A stretch of 64,000 nucleotides of DNA from Terriglobia bacterium (GCA_020073085.1 JAIQFV010000006.1:62001-126000), one strand, 5' to 3'. Positions 7,507-17,500 are shown, numbered from the stretch's first letter. Numbers and translations: made by a program. Notes: generated by a model from the letters alone, not told the origin.

Positions 7507-8564
7507 CCTCCAATGTTTCGGAAAATACACGCGCCATTCTGCTCCTGACGGCACCCTTGATCGTGCGCACCTCCAGCGAAGGCCCGCCGTCAACCCTGAC
7601 GTTGTCGGAATTCAACAGGCTGGCAAACCGGCTGGAAGAGATGGACGCCGAGCCTGCGGATTTGATCGGCTCGAATCAAGGAGAATGGCTGGCGAAGTTG
7701 GCGCCGCTCTTCGCACCGCAACGGCTCGAAGGCCTGCTGGCGCGCGGTTTTCAAATGAGCCAGGCCATCGACCAGTGGGGCGCGCGGGGAATCTGGGTGA
7801 AGAGCCGCGTCGATCCCAACTATCCGCAGCGGCTTCGGTCGAAACTTGAGGATCTTGCGCCCGCGGTGATTTATGGTTGTGGACGGGAGGAGCGGTTGGG
7901 GACCCGCGGACTGGCGATCGTGGGATCCCGGAGTGCTGATGAAGAAGGATTGGCGTTCGCTGAGGCGGTCGGCCGGCTGGCGGCGAAGTCGGGAGTAGCG
8001 GTCGTGTCGGGCGGAGCGCGGGGCGTCGATCGCGCGGCCATGAAAGGCGCACTGGAAGCCGGCGGAACGGTTGTCGGTGTGCTGTCAGACCAGCTCCTGC
8101 GGATGGCCGTGGCGCCGGACTGCCGCGACCCGATTCGCGAAGGCCGCCTGATCTTGATGTCCCTGGTCGATCCTTCCGCCGGGTTTAACGTCGGCAACGC
8201 CATGCAGCGCAATAAGATGATTTATGCGCTGGCCGATGCCGCGCTTGTGATCAGCGCCGATTCCGGGAAGGGCGGGACCTGGAGCGGCGCTAAAGAGCAA
8301 ATGGAGCGCTTCCACAGCTGCGCGGTCTACGTTCGAGTTCATCCCAATGCGCCGGAAGGGAACAAAGAACTTCAAAAACATGGGGCGCTCCCATGGCCGC
8401 AGCCGGAAACCGTCGAGGAGTTGAAGAAGGTGATGGACGAGGCCCCACCTGCTGCCAAACCGTCGTCCCGCAACTTGAGACTCCCCCTTTTCCCCGCCGA
8501 AGAGGACGTTGCCGCCGTGGACAGGAAATCCCAGAAGACATCCGTTCGTCCTAAGAGACGATGA
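7503..8564 (+). CDS. DprA-family (Rossmann-fold) DNA-processing protein
   Basis: A 353-residue protein with the DprA/Smf Rossmann core: LAIVGSRSADEEG, VVSGGARGVDRAAM (S169-D176), and NAMQRNKMIYALADAALVISAD (R236-N237-K238), the conserved nucleotide- or DNA-binding signatures. The first ~100 residues are an additional helical domain and the tail (~310-353) is basic and Pro-rich. DprA normally loads RecA onto incoming single strands during transformation; stand-alone DprA-like proteins paired with PRTase proteins form the ShosTA defence system. Its ATG overlaps the RecQ-PRTase stop. No other competence gene is seen in this window, which favours a role outside ordinary housekeeping transformation. 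Confidence 0.9.
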   Translation: MTSNVSENTRAILLLTAPLIVRTSSEGPPSTLTLSEFNRLANRLEEMDAEPADLIGSNQGEWLAKLAPLFAPQRLEGLLARGFQMSQAIDQWGARGIWVKSRVDPNYPQRLRSKLEDLAPAVIYGCGREERLGTRGLAIVGSRSADEEGLAFAEAVGRLAAKSGVAVVSGGARGVDRAAMKGALEAGGTVVGVLSDQLLRMAVAPDCRDPIREGRLILMSLVDPSAGFNVGNAMQRNKMIYALADAALVISADSGKGGTWSGAKEQMERFHSCAVYVRVHPNAPEGNKELQKHGALPWPQPETVEELKKVMDEAPPAAKPSSRNLRLPLFPAEEDVAAVDRKSQKTSVRPKRR

Positions 8565-8568
8565 GAAC

Positions 8569-8630
8569 CAAGATCCAAATCTCAAATCTTACTCAAGGCC
8601 GTTAGGATCTCAACGACGGAGGAGGAGCCC
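8569..8630. repeat. Degenerate direct repeat, right copy flanking the RecQ/DprA pair
   Basis: This is the partner of 5171-5232 and starts five bases after the DprA stop codon. It shares CCAAATCTCAAATCT, ACTCA, CCGTT and CGACGG blocks in the same order and spacing. A weaker match of the form CTCT(T)CTAGG extends past the end. Confidence 0.65.
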
Positions 8631-8652
8631 TCTAGGCTCAACGAGGAGCACC

Positions 8653-9165
8653 GTGAAGCTGGAGACCGATTTAACAACGATTGAGGAATTGGCTGTCCGA
8701 CGGGATGATGAGAACTGGCGCTTCAGGTCTTTTTTGAAAAGCGGCCGGATCCCATCCCGGGCGGTCGACTCCGTGACGCATGAAATCAATCAAGAGGTGT
8801 CGTCTCTCATCGACTGTACACAGTGTGCCCACTGCTGCAAGGTAATGCGACCGACCCTGAGCGCCAAAGATGTTCGTGTTCTCGCCAAGGGGCTCTGCAA
8901 GTCGGTTGAGCAAGTCTATGCAGAGTTGCTGGTCCAGGGGGATGAACCCGGAGAGGTTCAATTCAATCAACTGCCTTGTCCCCTTTTGAAGGACAACCGG
9001 TGCAGCGTTTACGATCATCGGCCCGAAGCGTGCCGGTCGTTTCCGCATCTTCACAAGAACCGTGTCACCTCCCGCCTGTGGGGCATCATCATGAATTACT
9101 CCCTTTGCCCCATCGTTTTTAATGTCTACGAACAGCTCAAACAAAGATTGAATTGGCGGGGGTGA
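8653..9165 (+). CDS. YkgJ-family cysteine cluster protein
   Basis: A 170-residue protein with the YkgJ-type metal-binding pattern: CTQCAHCCK early in the chain, then CPLLKDNRCSVYDHRPEACRSFP. Members are annotated as zinc- or iron-chelating proteins and their exact role is unsettled. I chose the GTG at 8653, which has GAGGAG upstream. A longer frame to 8509 would run through the direct repeat and the end of dprA and is unlikely. It is on the same strand as the RecQ/DprA pair but lies outside the repeat bracket, so probably does not belong to that module. Confidence 0.85.
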   Translation: MKLETDLTTIEELAVRRDDENWRFRSFLKSGRIPSRAVDSVTHEINQEVSSLIDCTQCAHCCKVMRPTLSAKDVRVLAKGLCKSVEQVYAELLVQGDEPGEVQFNQLPCPLLKDNRCSVYDHRPEACRSFPHLHKNRVTSRLWGIIMNYSLCPIVFNVYEQLKQRLNWRG

Positions 9166-9179
9166 TTGGGGAGCCTCCT

Positions 9180-10733
9180 TTAATTCCAGTGCTTCGAGTG
9201 CCACCAGATCTTCTGCAGATCGAATTGGGCGCCGCGGCAGAGATAGATCGGGGTGTTTTCCTCACCCATCCCGAAGCGTTGATAGTGATCGAAGGCCTGC
9301 CACGACGCGCAATTGTCCTGGACATCATCACGGCTCCATTGCACAACAATGAGATTCTTGTAATGCTCTGTGGGGGGCCCCCAGTACCAGTGATTCTGGT
9401 GGCGGGAGTAAGCCCGGGGCAGTCCATACTGGGGACCGAACAGGTTAATTGCTCCGGCCTCGCCATAATTGCCGGTAAAGATGCCGGTCTGGGCGCGTTC
9501 ATCCGGCGGCAGCGAGTTGTAAATCCCGGCGACCTCACGGGTCATCTCCGGCCAGCCGAACTGGTCGCCCATGGGCTGCGGCAGAAGACCCTCGTGGTGC
9601 ACCTCCGCCTTGCGCGGCTTGAACCCAATCGCCTCCTGATACGCCAGGTACCGCTCTGGCGAGAGCATCCAGGTCGCCAGCGGGATCGTGGGGACGGTCC
9701 CGAGAAGAATGACGACAACCACCACGACCCTGACCCATGCCGCTCGGGCCACCCGCCACCGCTCTAAGGCAATCGCGCCCCCGGCGAAGAGCATGGGATA
9801 GATGGGGAAGAGGTAGTAGTCTTTGGCGTGCGCGATCTCCATGCTCACGAAGAACACGAGGAAGGTCAGGCCGAGCACCCGCCAGCGTGCCTCCTTGAGG
9901 AACGAGATCAGACCAAGGAGCCATAACGGAAAGAGGATGGGGTGCATGGCGATGATCTGTTGCCCGGTGAATGCCAGCGGGCCCAGGACAACGTTTTTTC
10001 CCTCGCGGCGTACGTTTTCGAGATCTTCCAGCGTGGGAAAATGATGCCGAACCTGCCAGATCACATTGGGCAGGAACAACGCCACGGCGATGGCGCCTGC
10101 GATCCAGATCCAGGGCTTGAGGAATTCGCGGCGATGCCGCGTCAGGAAAAGAGCGACAATGACGGCGAATCCAAAAAAGAGGGTCGAATGCTTGTTCTCA
10201 AGGCCGAGACCGGCGAGGACGCCGAACCCCACCCATAGCCGCGAGTCGCCGGTGCGGAGGATGCGAGCGACGATGAGAGCGCAACCCATCCAGAAGAGCG
10301 GTTCGAAAGCGTTCATGGTCAAGAGGTTGTCCATCACCAGCACACCGGGGCAGAGCAAAACGGCCAGCCCCGTCAGCAACTGGGCGTAACGTCGGGCCCC
10401 CAACTCGCGTGCGATCAAAGTGGAGAGAGCCACAAGCACGGTGCCCGCCAGGGCCGGTAGAATGCGCAAGGCTGCCAGCGAACCGCCCAACCACAGCGCC
10501 ATCTTTGCATACAGCGCAATCAGCGGCGCGCAATCCACGTAGCCCCAGTCAATGTGTCGCGCCAGGTCCAGGTAGTAAAGCTCATCGCGGAAGTAGCCGT
10601 AATGCCTGACGCTGGTGAAAAGATGGAGCAGGAGCTTGGCCGCGCACAGGGCGATCACAAGGCCAGTGGCGAGGCGGGGAAGTGACTCGAATGCTTCGGT
10701 GAAATGGGGTTGAGGGGCGGCATCGTCGACCAT
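9180..10733 (-). CDS. Membrane glycosyltransferase, GT39/ArnT-like (dolichyl-phosphate-mannose-type)
   Basis: A protein of about 517 residues with roughly ten hydrophobic segments and the hallmark YGYFRDELYYLDLARH in the first periplasmic loop, where the Asp-Glu pair is the expected catalytic/metal site of GT-C enzymes of the PMT/ArnT type. These use polyprenyl-phosphate sugars to glycosylate proteins or lipids at the outer face of the inner membrane. A soluble C-terminal domain (~170 residues) with Trp/Tyr-rich stretches follows. The start is uncertain: ATG 10733 gives a short cytosolic lead before the first membrane helix, while an upstream GTG at 10820 is also open. It is convergent with the YkgJ gene, 14 bases apart. 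Acceptor unknown. Confidence 0.85.
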   Translation of the reverse strand: MVDDAAPQPHFTEAFESLPRLATGLVIALCAAKLLLHLFTSVRHYGYFRDELYYLDLARHIDWGYVDCAPLIALYAKMALWLGGSLAALRILPALAGTVLVALSTLIARELGARRYAQLLTGLAVLLCPGVLVMDNLLTMNAFEPLFWMGCALIVARILRTGDSRLWVGFGVLAGLGLENKHSTLFFGFAVIVALFLTRHRREFLKPWIWIAGAIAVALFLPNVIWQVRHHFPTLEDLENVRREGKNVVLGPLAFTGQQIIAMHPILFPLWLLGLISFLKEARWRVLGLTFLVFFVSMEIAHAKDYYLFPIYPMLFAGGAIALERWRVARAAWVRVVVVVVILLGTVPTIPLATWMLSPERYLAYQEAIGFKPRKAEVHHEGLLPQPMGDQFGWPEMTREVAGIYNSLPPDERAQTGIFTGNYGEAGAINLFGPQYGLPRAYSRHQNHWYWGPPTEHYKNLIVVQWSRDDVQDNCASWQAFDHYQRFGMGEENTPIYLCRGAQFDLQKIWWHSKHWN

Positions 10734-11012
10734 AGAGGGAATCTTGACTCCCACATTGAATCGAGTCAAAGAAATTTGAAATTGATTTCTGCCCTCCGGG
10801 TCCGGCGGCATGAATATCACAAATTGAACTATTCCTGCACAGACTTGCCCAGTTAAAATTGGGGAGGCGACGGGATGGCAGAGTCTTTCGCGGCCGCGAG
10901 TTGGAACAGATAGTTATGCACTGAGGGGCGGGCCTTGGAGATCGACGCTCAAATGCACACTTCGATGAGTCGGAGGCCGTACCACCTGACACGATAATCT
11001 GTGGAGGGAATC

Positions 11013-11684
11013 ATGACGAGAAAGACCTGCATTCAGGGTGGTGCCCTGTTTGCCCTTATGGTTGCTTGTGCCTCTGAAATCTTTGCTCAGGGTAGTCCGG
11101 AGGAACCCCAGCAGGCCATCCGCATTCTTCATCGTGTATCGGAAACCTATCGAACTCTGAAGAGCTATGAATTGTACGGCATGATCCGAATGCAGATCGA
11201 AGGAATCCCGGACACCTACCTCCGGCCAATCATGGTGACTCGTGCGGGGACGACAAAGAAGCCGACCGGCGGTTTGACCCCGGCAGCGCGGGCGGCGCTT
11301 CGATCCGGCCCAGGCGCATGGGAGAACGGAGCAGGCATCGAAGTCAAGGGACCCTCCCTGGCCACCTTTCCCTCAATGGATTTTTCTCTCGAACGCCTGG
11401 ATGAACATGTGAAGACCGCCAAACTCCTGCGCGAGGAGACGCTCATGGTGGGAGTTCAGGATGTTGCCTGTTATGTGATTGAGATCAGGTTTGAACCCAG
11501 TTCGCCTGCCAAGGATGGCAAGGAGGAACCTCAGGTGGTCTGGATTGACAAGGACCGTTCCCTGGTCGTCCGTTTCGTTCAAACCGGAGAAATTGCTCTC
11601 CTAAAAAGGGGGACGCCCAAGCCAGTCCGGTTTCAATGGACGTTGACCTTCAACACCATCAAGCTGAATGAAGCACTCAAGTAG
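11013..11684 (+). CDS. Secreted protein, function unknown (possibly LolA-like fold)
   Basis: A 223-residue exported protein. The N-terminus has a clear signal peptide (basic MTRKTC, hydrophobic core, cleavage after IFAQ). The mature part begins with a helix (AIRILHRVSETYRTLKSYEL) followed by many predicted strands, and includes VACYVIEIRF and PQVVWIDKDRSLVVRF. The pattern YRTLKSYE, then strands, then VWIDK resembles LolA/LolB-like periplasmic beta-sheet proteins, but I see no decisive motif. GGAGGGA precedes the ATG; an upstream GTG at 11001 overlaps that site and is rejected. It stands alone on the plus strand. Confidence 0.7.
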   Translation: MTRKTCIQGGALFALMVACASEIFAQGSPEEPQQAIRILHRVSETYRTLKSYELYGMIRMQIEGIPDTYLRPIMVTRAGTTKKPTGGLTPAARAALRSGPGAWENGAGIEVKGPSLATFPSMDFSLERLDEHVKTAKLLREETLMVGVQDVACYVIEIRFEPSSPAKDGKEEPQVVWIDKDRSLVVRFVQTGEIALLKRGTPKPVRFQWTLTFNTIKLNEALK

Positions 11685-11866
11685 GGCTACCTTGAGCGCT
11701 GTGGCAGGTCATCAACCCCCGCGATCATTCCATGACTGAGAAAGATCCCCGCGCCGACGCCTCTGGGGAGGCGAGGGATCAAACTCCGACCTCCAAATTT
11801 CAAATGAAAACTAATATCCAAAAGGCAATAGGACCATGACGGATTCCAGGTGCAGACAGCCGTCCG

Positions 11867-12421
11867 TCAGACCTGTTCAGACAGGGCTGTGTCCGACAGC
11901 CAATCACGGACGAAGTTTCGGACCTTGGCCCCTTCAAAGCGGCGACGGATCGCATCCATTACGGTCAGTCGAAGATGCGACGGTGACCCCGAGAAACCCA
12001 CCCAGTAGGGCACATGAAAATCCAGCGGAACCAATTCGGCCGCGATGTCCAGGTTTCTAATCTTGAAAAATCCCCGGCTGAAAACCAGACGGCGAACCCG
12101 CTCCACTACGGTCACGCCGGCCTGATCCGGATCGAGCCCACGGGGCGGGCAATTCCGGGTGTCGAGGGTGATCAGGCTGCCCCGATCCGGCACTGAGTCA
12201 AAGGAGTAAAGATCAAAGCTCCCTTCGACCGCATCCAGCCCGAGAAACCTCGCCTCCGTCCGCGAGCGGTTCGTGATGTGCACCCGGAACAGGCGGAAGG
12301 GAATGTAGATGTCCGCGACGGTGTGGACCCTTCCGAAGCGCAGGCTCGTCAATGGGCCGGAGAAGTGTGTAATGGCGTCTTCACGCGAGACGTTGGGTTT
12401 GAGAGTGTGGATTGTGGTCAT
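11867..12421 (-). CDS. Protein of unknown function
   Basis: A 184-residue soluble protein from the ATG at 12421 (MTTIHTLKPNVSREDAITHF). It has a beta-rich middle section (VHTVADIYIPFRLFRVHITN) and a helical C-terminus (LTVMDAIRRRFEGAKVRNFVRDWLS). There is no signal peptide, membrane segment or metal motif. The frame stays open upstream to 12580, but that part contains an unusual Cys/Val run and lacks a ribosome site. The composition and downstream neighbourhood support a real gene; I do not recognise the family. Confidence 0.6.
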   Translation of the reverse strand: MTTIHTLKPNVSREDAITHFSGPLTSLRFGRVHTVADIYIPFRLFRVHITNRSRTEARFLGLDAVEGSFDLYSFDSVPDRGSLITLDTRNCPPRGLDPDQAGVTVVERVRRLVFSRGFFKIRNLDIAAELVPLDFHVPYWVGFSGSPSHLRLTVMDAIRRRFEGAKVRNFVRDWLSDTALSEQV

Positions 12422-12541
12422 GGAATGTCGCAGAGGGCCTTTTAGAAACTTTGCGCCTCTTGCGGTTAGATTCTGATTCAACCCAACCTCAAGATCACCA
12501 CATCTATTCGACAGACGACCCTGCATCGGCTTACCAAGGAG

Positions 12542-12653
12542 ACAACAAGTAACGACTGAAGTCGTTACGACAACAAGCAACGACTGAAGTCGTTACGACA
12601 ACAAGCAACGTCTGAAGTCGTTACGATAACAAGCAACGACTGAAGTCGTTACT
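12542..12653. repeat. Four-unit 28-bp tandem array of a palindromic element
   Basis: Four consecutive units of 28 bases (ACAACAAGCAACGACTGAAG plus TCGTTACG) differ by one to three bases each. Every unit contains AACGACT-GA-AGTCGTT, a 7-bp inverted repeat that reaches 9 bp in the first unit; unit three carries one substitution in an arm. The array ends three bases before the stop codon of the minus-strand symporter gene, so it lies in that mRNA's 3' region. There are no spacers, so it is not a CRISPR. Confidence 0.9.
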
Positions 12654-12655
12654 AC

Positions 12656-14368
12656 TTACCGGAAATAAATCCACAAGCCGATCACGGTTCCTGCGAGCAG
12701 GATGCTGAAGGCGATGTTGATGGCGTGCTCGCGCGCGGTTTCCGCCGCCGGCTTGTATTGCGGCTCGCGCTGAATGTTGTCGACGATGGAGGTATCGATT
12801 TTTTCTCGGACCGTCGCGAACGTCAATCCCCCCAGTTTGCTGCGCTCCGGTGGGCGTGTGGCGAGGCTCACCCCCACCAGCACGACTGAGCAAACGACAA
12901 ACATCAGGATGGCGTAATGCAGGAAATTGATCTCGACAATCCATCGGATAACAGGAGATGCAAAGTAGTGGCCGGCGTGGGCGCTCTCGATGATTTCAAG
13001 GATGAATCGGACGGCGCCGAGCACGAACCCGGTAAGCAGGGAGAAGATGGCCCCCGTCCCGTTCAAGCGGGGCCACAGAACGCCGAGGATGAAACACGCG
13101 GCGATCGGCGGACTGATGTAAGCCTGTACACTCTGTAGATAAATGTAGAGCTGGCTGCTGATGAGATGGATGAAGGGGACCCAGAGAAGCCCGAGGACGA
13201 CCATGATGCCGGTGGCCACGCGGCCGAAGTTCACCAGCCGCGCTTCACTGGCGTCGGGACGGAGCTTCTTGTAAAAGTCCAAGGTCACCAGGGTTGACGC
13301 GGAGTTGAAGACGGAACTCATGGCGCCCATCAGCGCCGCCAGCAGGGCCGCAATCATCAGGCCGATCAGTCCTTCCGGCAGGAGATTGATAATCAGGGTG
13401 GGGTAAGCGATGTCTCCATTGAGCACTTCGCCGCCCGGACCGATCCGGAAAAGATTTTTGAACAGGGCGAATGCCATGATTCCGGGAAGCACGAGAATAA
13501 AGACCGGCAGGATCTTCAGGAAGCCGGCAAAAATAGTGCCGGCCTTGGCATGCCCTTCGTCTCGGGCCGACAACACGCGCTGAACGATCGACTGGTCGGT
13601 GCACCAGTACCAGATCCCGAGGATGGGCGCGCCCAGAAAGATCCCCGTCCAGGGGAAGGCGGAGTGAGTGATGGGTTTGATCATGTGAAAATAATCCGCG
13701 GGAACAGCGGCGCGGAGGCCGGCGAACCCCCCGACTCGATCCAGGCCAATGAAAGTGAGGACCACAGCACCGGCAATCAGGATGAGGGTCTGTACCAGGT
13801 CCGTGTAAATTACAGCCGCGAGTCCTCCCGCGACCGTGTACACGCCGGTGGCAATGACCAGAATCACCGCGGCGGTCAGCGGACTCCATCCCACGACGCG
13901 TTCCAGCACCACCGCCGCCGCGTAAAGATGCACGGAAATCTTTGTGAAGACATAAGCGATGATGGAGATGCTGGCGAGGTAAACCGCACATTGCCGGCTG
14001 AACCTCCGCTCCAGGAATTCCGGCATCGTGAAAACGTTCGATCGAAGATAGAACGGGACGAAGACCCAGCCGAGAATCAGCAGGATCATGCAGGCCAGCC
14101 ATTCGAAATGGCCGACGGCCAAACCTGAAGTTGCCCCCGAGCCGGCCAGTCCAATGAAGTGCTCGGTGGAAATATTGGAGACGAACAGGGAGGCGCCGAT
14201 CGCGAACCATCCCACATTGCGGCTGGCCAGGAAGTAGTCGGTCGAGGTTTTCTTCCGCCGCGAGAAGTAATAGGCAATGGCAAAGATGATCGCGAAATAG
14301 ACCGCGATGATCGCAATATCGACGGGGGCCAACGCCCGGTGCGTCACTTCTCCAGCAGATGGGTTCAT
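12656..14368 (-). CDS. Sodium:solute symporter (SSS family, SGLT-like)
   Basis: A 570-residue membrane protein with about 14 hydrophobic segments. The segment SNISTEHFIGLAGSGATSGL after TM2 and WYWCTDQSIVQRVLSARD after TM6/7 are signatures of the SGLT-like branch of the SSS family, which couples Na+ entry to uptake of sugars, inositol or similar solutes. GGAG stands seven bases before the ATG. It is encoded next to, and on the same strand as, the TonB receptor gene, with a terminator between them, so it is a separate unit that could still take up sugars released by the nearby glycosidases. Substrate not readable from sequence. Confidence 0.92.
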   Translation of the reverse strand: MNPSAGEVTHRALAPVDIAIIAVYFAIIFAIAYYFSRRKKTSTDYFLASRNVGWFAIGASLFVSNISTEHFIGLAGSGATSGLAVGHFEWLACMILLILGWVFVPFYLRSNVFTMPEFLERRFSRQCAVYLASISIIAYVFTKISVHLYAAAVVLERVVGWSPLTAAVILVIATGVYTVAGGLAAVIYTDLVQTLILIAGAVVLTFIGLDRVGGFAGLRAAVPADYFHMIKPITHSAFPWTGIFLGAPILGIWYWCTDQSIVQRVLSARDEGHAKAGTIFAGFLKILPVFILVLPGIMAFALFKNLFRIGPGGEVLNGDIAYPTLIINLLPEGLIGLMIAALLAALMGAMSSVFNSASTLVTLDFYKKLRPDASEARLVNFGRVATGIMVVLGLLWVPFIHLISSQLYIYLQSVQAYISPPIAACFILGVLWPRLNGTGAIFSLLTGFVLGAVRFILEIIESAHAGHYFASPVIRWIVEINFLHYAILMFVVCSVVLVGVSLATRPPERSKLGGLTFATVREKIDTSIVDNIQREPQYKPAAETAREHAINIAFSILLAGTVIGLWIYFR

Positions 14369-14528
14369 GTCATTCTCCGGATGCGGGTTTGGAAGACCGA
14401 TCCAGTCTTGTGATCTTTTGCTGAACGCGTGGGACTATATCAGGTTTCCGGCATGGAGGGTATATGAGGGAGACGCTTAAAAAGGTCGGGTTATCGCGAG
14501 TCAATTGGACTTGAGCAGATCATCACGG

Positions 14529-14568
14529 CAAAAGAAAAGGGCAGGGGAATGGAGATATCCCCCTGCCC
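14529..14568 (-). terminator. Rho-independent terminator of the TonB receptor gene
   Basis: On the minus strand the arms GGGCAGGGG/CCCCTGCCC (14560-14568 and 14539-14547) form a 9-bp GC stem with a 12-base loop and are followed by TTTTCTTTT. It starts ten bases after the stop codon of the receptor gene. Confidence 0.88.
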
Positions 14569-14577
14569 TAGAGATCC

Positions 14578-17500
14578 TTAGAACGAGAAGCGAATGGCAA
14601 ATTCAATCTGGCGTTCGGAGCTCAGCCGAGTGTCGAGAATCTGGCCTCTTTGACCAACATTGGTGATATCGCCATTGGGCTGCGCAAATTGGGGAGTGTT
14701 GGTGAAGTTATAGAACTGCGCGCGGAACTGGGTCACATAGCGCTCCTTGAACTTGAAGTTCTTGAAGATGGAAAGGTCCAGGTTGCTGGTTCCCGGTCCC
14801 GTCAAGAGGTTTCGTGCGACGTTCCCCGCCCGAAGTCTAATGTTCGTAACTTGGTTGGTGGGCGGTATCTGAAATGCACTGACATCAAAGTACTGACCCG
14901 TGGTGAACTGATTGTTCGGCTCGCGAATCTGATCGGGATGAGTATTCGGAGTTCCCTGTGCAGTCAGGTCAAACGGCAGACCACTCTGGAAGGTGAGAAT
15001 GCCGTTGAGTTGCCAGCCGCCGAGGAGGGCTTCGACAGCGCCCGACCAGTCGTGACCATACGTTTTTCCGCGGCCAAAGGGGAGTTCGTACAGCGTGCTG
15101 AAGGTAAAGCGTTGCCGCACATCCAGGCTCGAGTTGCCGCGCTCCAGGCGAAGGTTATTGAAATCAACCGCGTTGCCGTTCCCCTGGTCAAAAGCACCGG
15201 GGGAGTCGTCAATGGCATGAGCCCACGTGTACGCCATGGTGAACTGCCAGCCTGCGGTGAAGCGATGCTCAAGCCGGGTTTGTAAGGCATGGTAGATGGA
15301 ATTGCCAATCGTGTCCTGAACGTTCACGTTTCCCCCCAGGCTCGGGAAATTGCTCGTTCCGGGAGGAGCATTGTAAAACTGCCGATTAAAGTTGTAATAG
15401 GTGGTTAGCCGAGTCCCCTTGGTCCCGACATAGCCCACGGACAGCGCCGTATTAGCGCCCAATTCTCGCTGGATTTGCAGGTTCCACTCCTGAACATAGG
15501 AATTCCGATTGCTCGGCAGCGCTTCGAACACGGTCACGTTCTGGGGATTGTTCAGATTGACGTTGTTCACATTGCCTTGAGGCAAGGGTCCGGTGGCAAG
15601 ACGCGAATCATTGCTGTTCAAGGGCGCCTGGCCGGAGAGTGTCATGCGGAATCCGTTGTTGTATGAGAAGGAAGAGAATCCGCTGAAGGGTGGATTCTGC
15701 GCCAACTGGTTGTCGATACCCCCTCGGTCCACGAAATAGAAGATGCCGTAGCCGCCCCGCAGTACCGTCTTGCCATGCCCTGTGAGGTCGTAGGCAAAGC
15801 CGAAGCGGGGAGCAAAGTTGTTTTTATCGGTGGGAACGAAGCTCCGGGAGGCGCCTCCCTGGCCTGCCAGCAAAAGCTTCCCCGTCGTGATGTCAAAATT
15901 CGCTTGGCGGTCGGCGACCTCCACCGGCCAGGTATACAGGTCATAGCGCAGTCCAAGGTTCAAGGTGAGTCGGTGGCTGACCTTCCAATCGTCCTGGACG
16001 AAATAGCCGGTCTCCCAGTTTCGGGTTCCCACCATGCCGAAGGGCGGGCCGATGTCATATTGCTGCACGAAGCCCGCCAGAAGGTCTGACACTTCGTAAT
16101 GAGTTGGGCTCGAACCCCCGCCATCTCCGAAGAGGACAAAGAACCCCTTGCCGCGGTTCGGGCGAAAGAGGTTTACTTGACGACGGATAATACTGGCGCC
16201 AAACTTCAAGTTATGGGCGCCCTTGACCCAGGACAGGGTGTCGGAATATTGAAAGCTATTCTGTGGAACCAGAAAAGGTCCGAAATCCCCCGTGAATTCG
16301 ATCTGATTGTTGAACCCTCCGATCAGGGCTCCTCCCCCCAGCAGGGGGCTGGTGTTGGCATTGGGGATGCCCAGGTTCGCGGAGATCTGCTGGTCCTGGA
16401 ATGGAGGAGTGAAACCATACCGCGTGCGAATATACCCGAACCGGAATTCGTTGACCAGCGAGTTAGAGAAGGTATGCGTTTCGTTGAGGGCGAGACCACG
16501 GGGGTTACTAGGGTTCGTTCCAGAGCCGAAACCCGCGGGCAGCGCCGGCAATCGAGAACTCGTCACCGAACTGTCCTGTCCGAAACTAAAGCGGCCAAAC
16601 ATGCTGTCCCGTGTTCCCAAAATCCAATCGACACGGGCGTCAAAATCGTTGAAATGTTGAGTCTGATTGCGCGTGACCAGAAAATTCTGGAGGACGCCGG
16701 GAGCATTCGGCAGGGGGTAAGCATTCAAATACTTCTGCGCGACAGGGTTAATCCGGTTCGGGGGAATGATATTCCCGGAGAAACAGCCACTCTGCTGCCT
16801 CGGATCATTAGAGACGCACGGCCCCGACAGCAGTGGGTCCTTGATAAGAATCGGGTTGGGCCCCGATAGCAATTCCGAGAAATCCCCATTTCTCATCTTG
16901 GGAGTGGGTACCGTGGCCCGATCCAGTCCCAGGGGGAACAACTGGCGGAGTCCCTGATAATCGAAGAAGAAGAACACCTTGTCTTTGATGATGGGGCCGC
17001 CAATCGTGCCCCCGAATTGATTTCGGCGGAACTCGCTTTTGCAGTCCTTGCCGGGAGGGCAAGTCGCCCGGATGAAGGTTCGAGTCGCATCCAAATTATC
17101 ATTACGCAGAAATTCAAAGACGGTCCCATGCAGGGAGTTGGTTCCCGATTTGATGGAGGTGCTCACCACACCCCCACCCGCACGACCGAACTCTGCGGGC
17201 GCAATGCTGGTGTCGACTCGAAACTCCTCGATGGCCTCCGCAGGAGGGAAGAAGATGATCGTGTTGACAAGCGATTCGTTGTTGTCAATGCCGTCCAGGA
17301 TGAAGTTGTTGGCCTGCGGCCGTAAGCCGTTCACCGAAAGCGATGCACCGCCGACATTGCTGAAGCGGAAAGTCTCTGAGTTGCCACGACCCCCTGAGGC
17401 ATCGCCGTCTATTACGCCACGGGTGACTCCAGGAACCAAGGTGGCCAACTGCGTAAAGTTGCGGCCGTTGAGTGGGAGCTCAGTGACTTGTCGCCCCACC

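Noticed and set aside
8509-8652. N-terminal extension of the YkgJ-type gene
   Set aside because: It would run through the dprA 3' end and the direct repeat; the GTG at 8653 with GAGGAG fits better.
12542-12653. Possible CRISPR array
   Set aside because: Units are contiguous 28-mers with no unique spacers; it is a simple tandem repeat.
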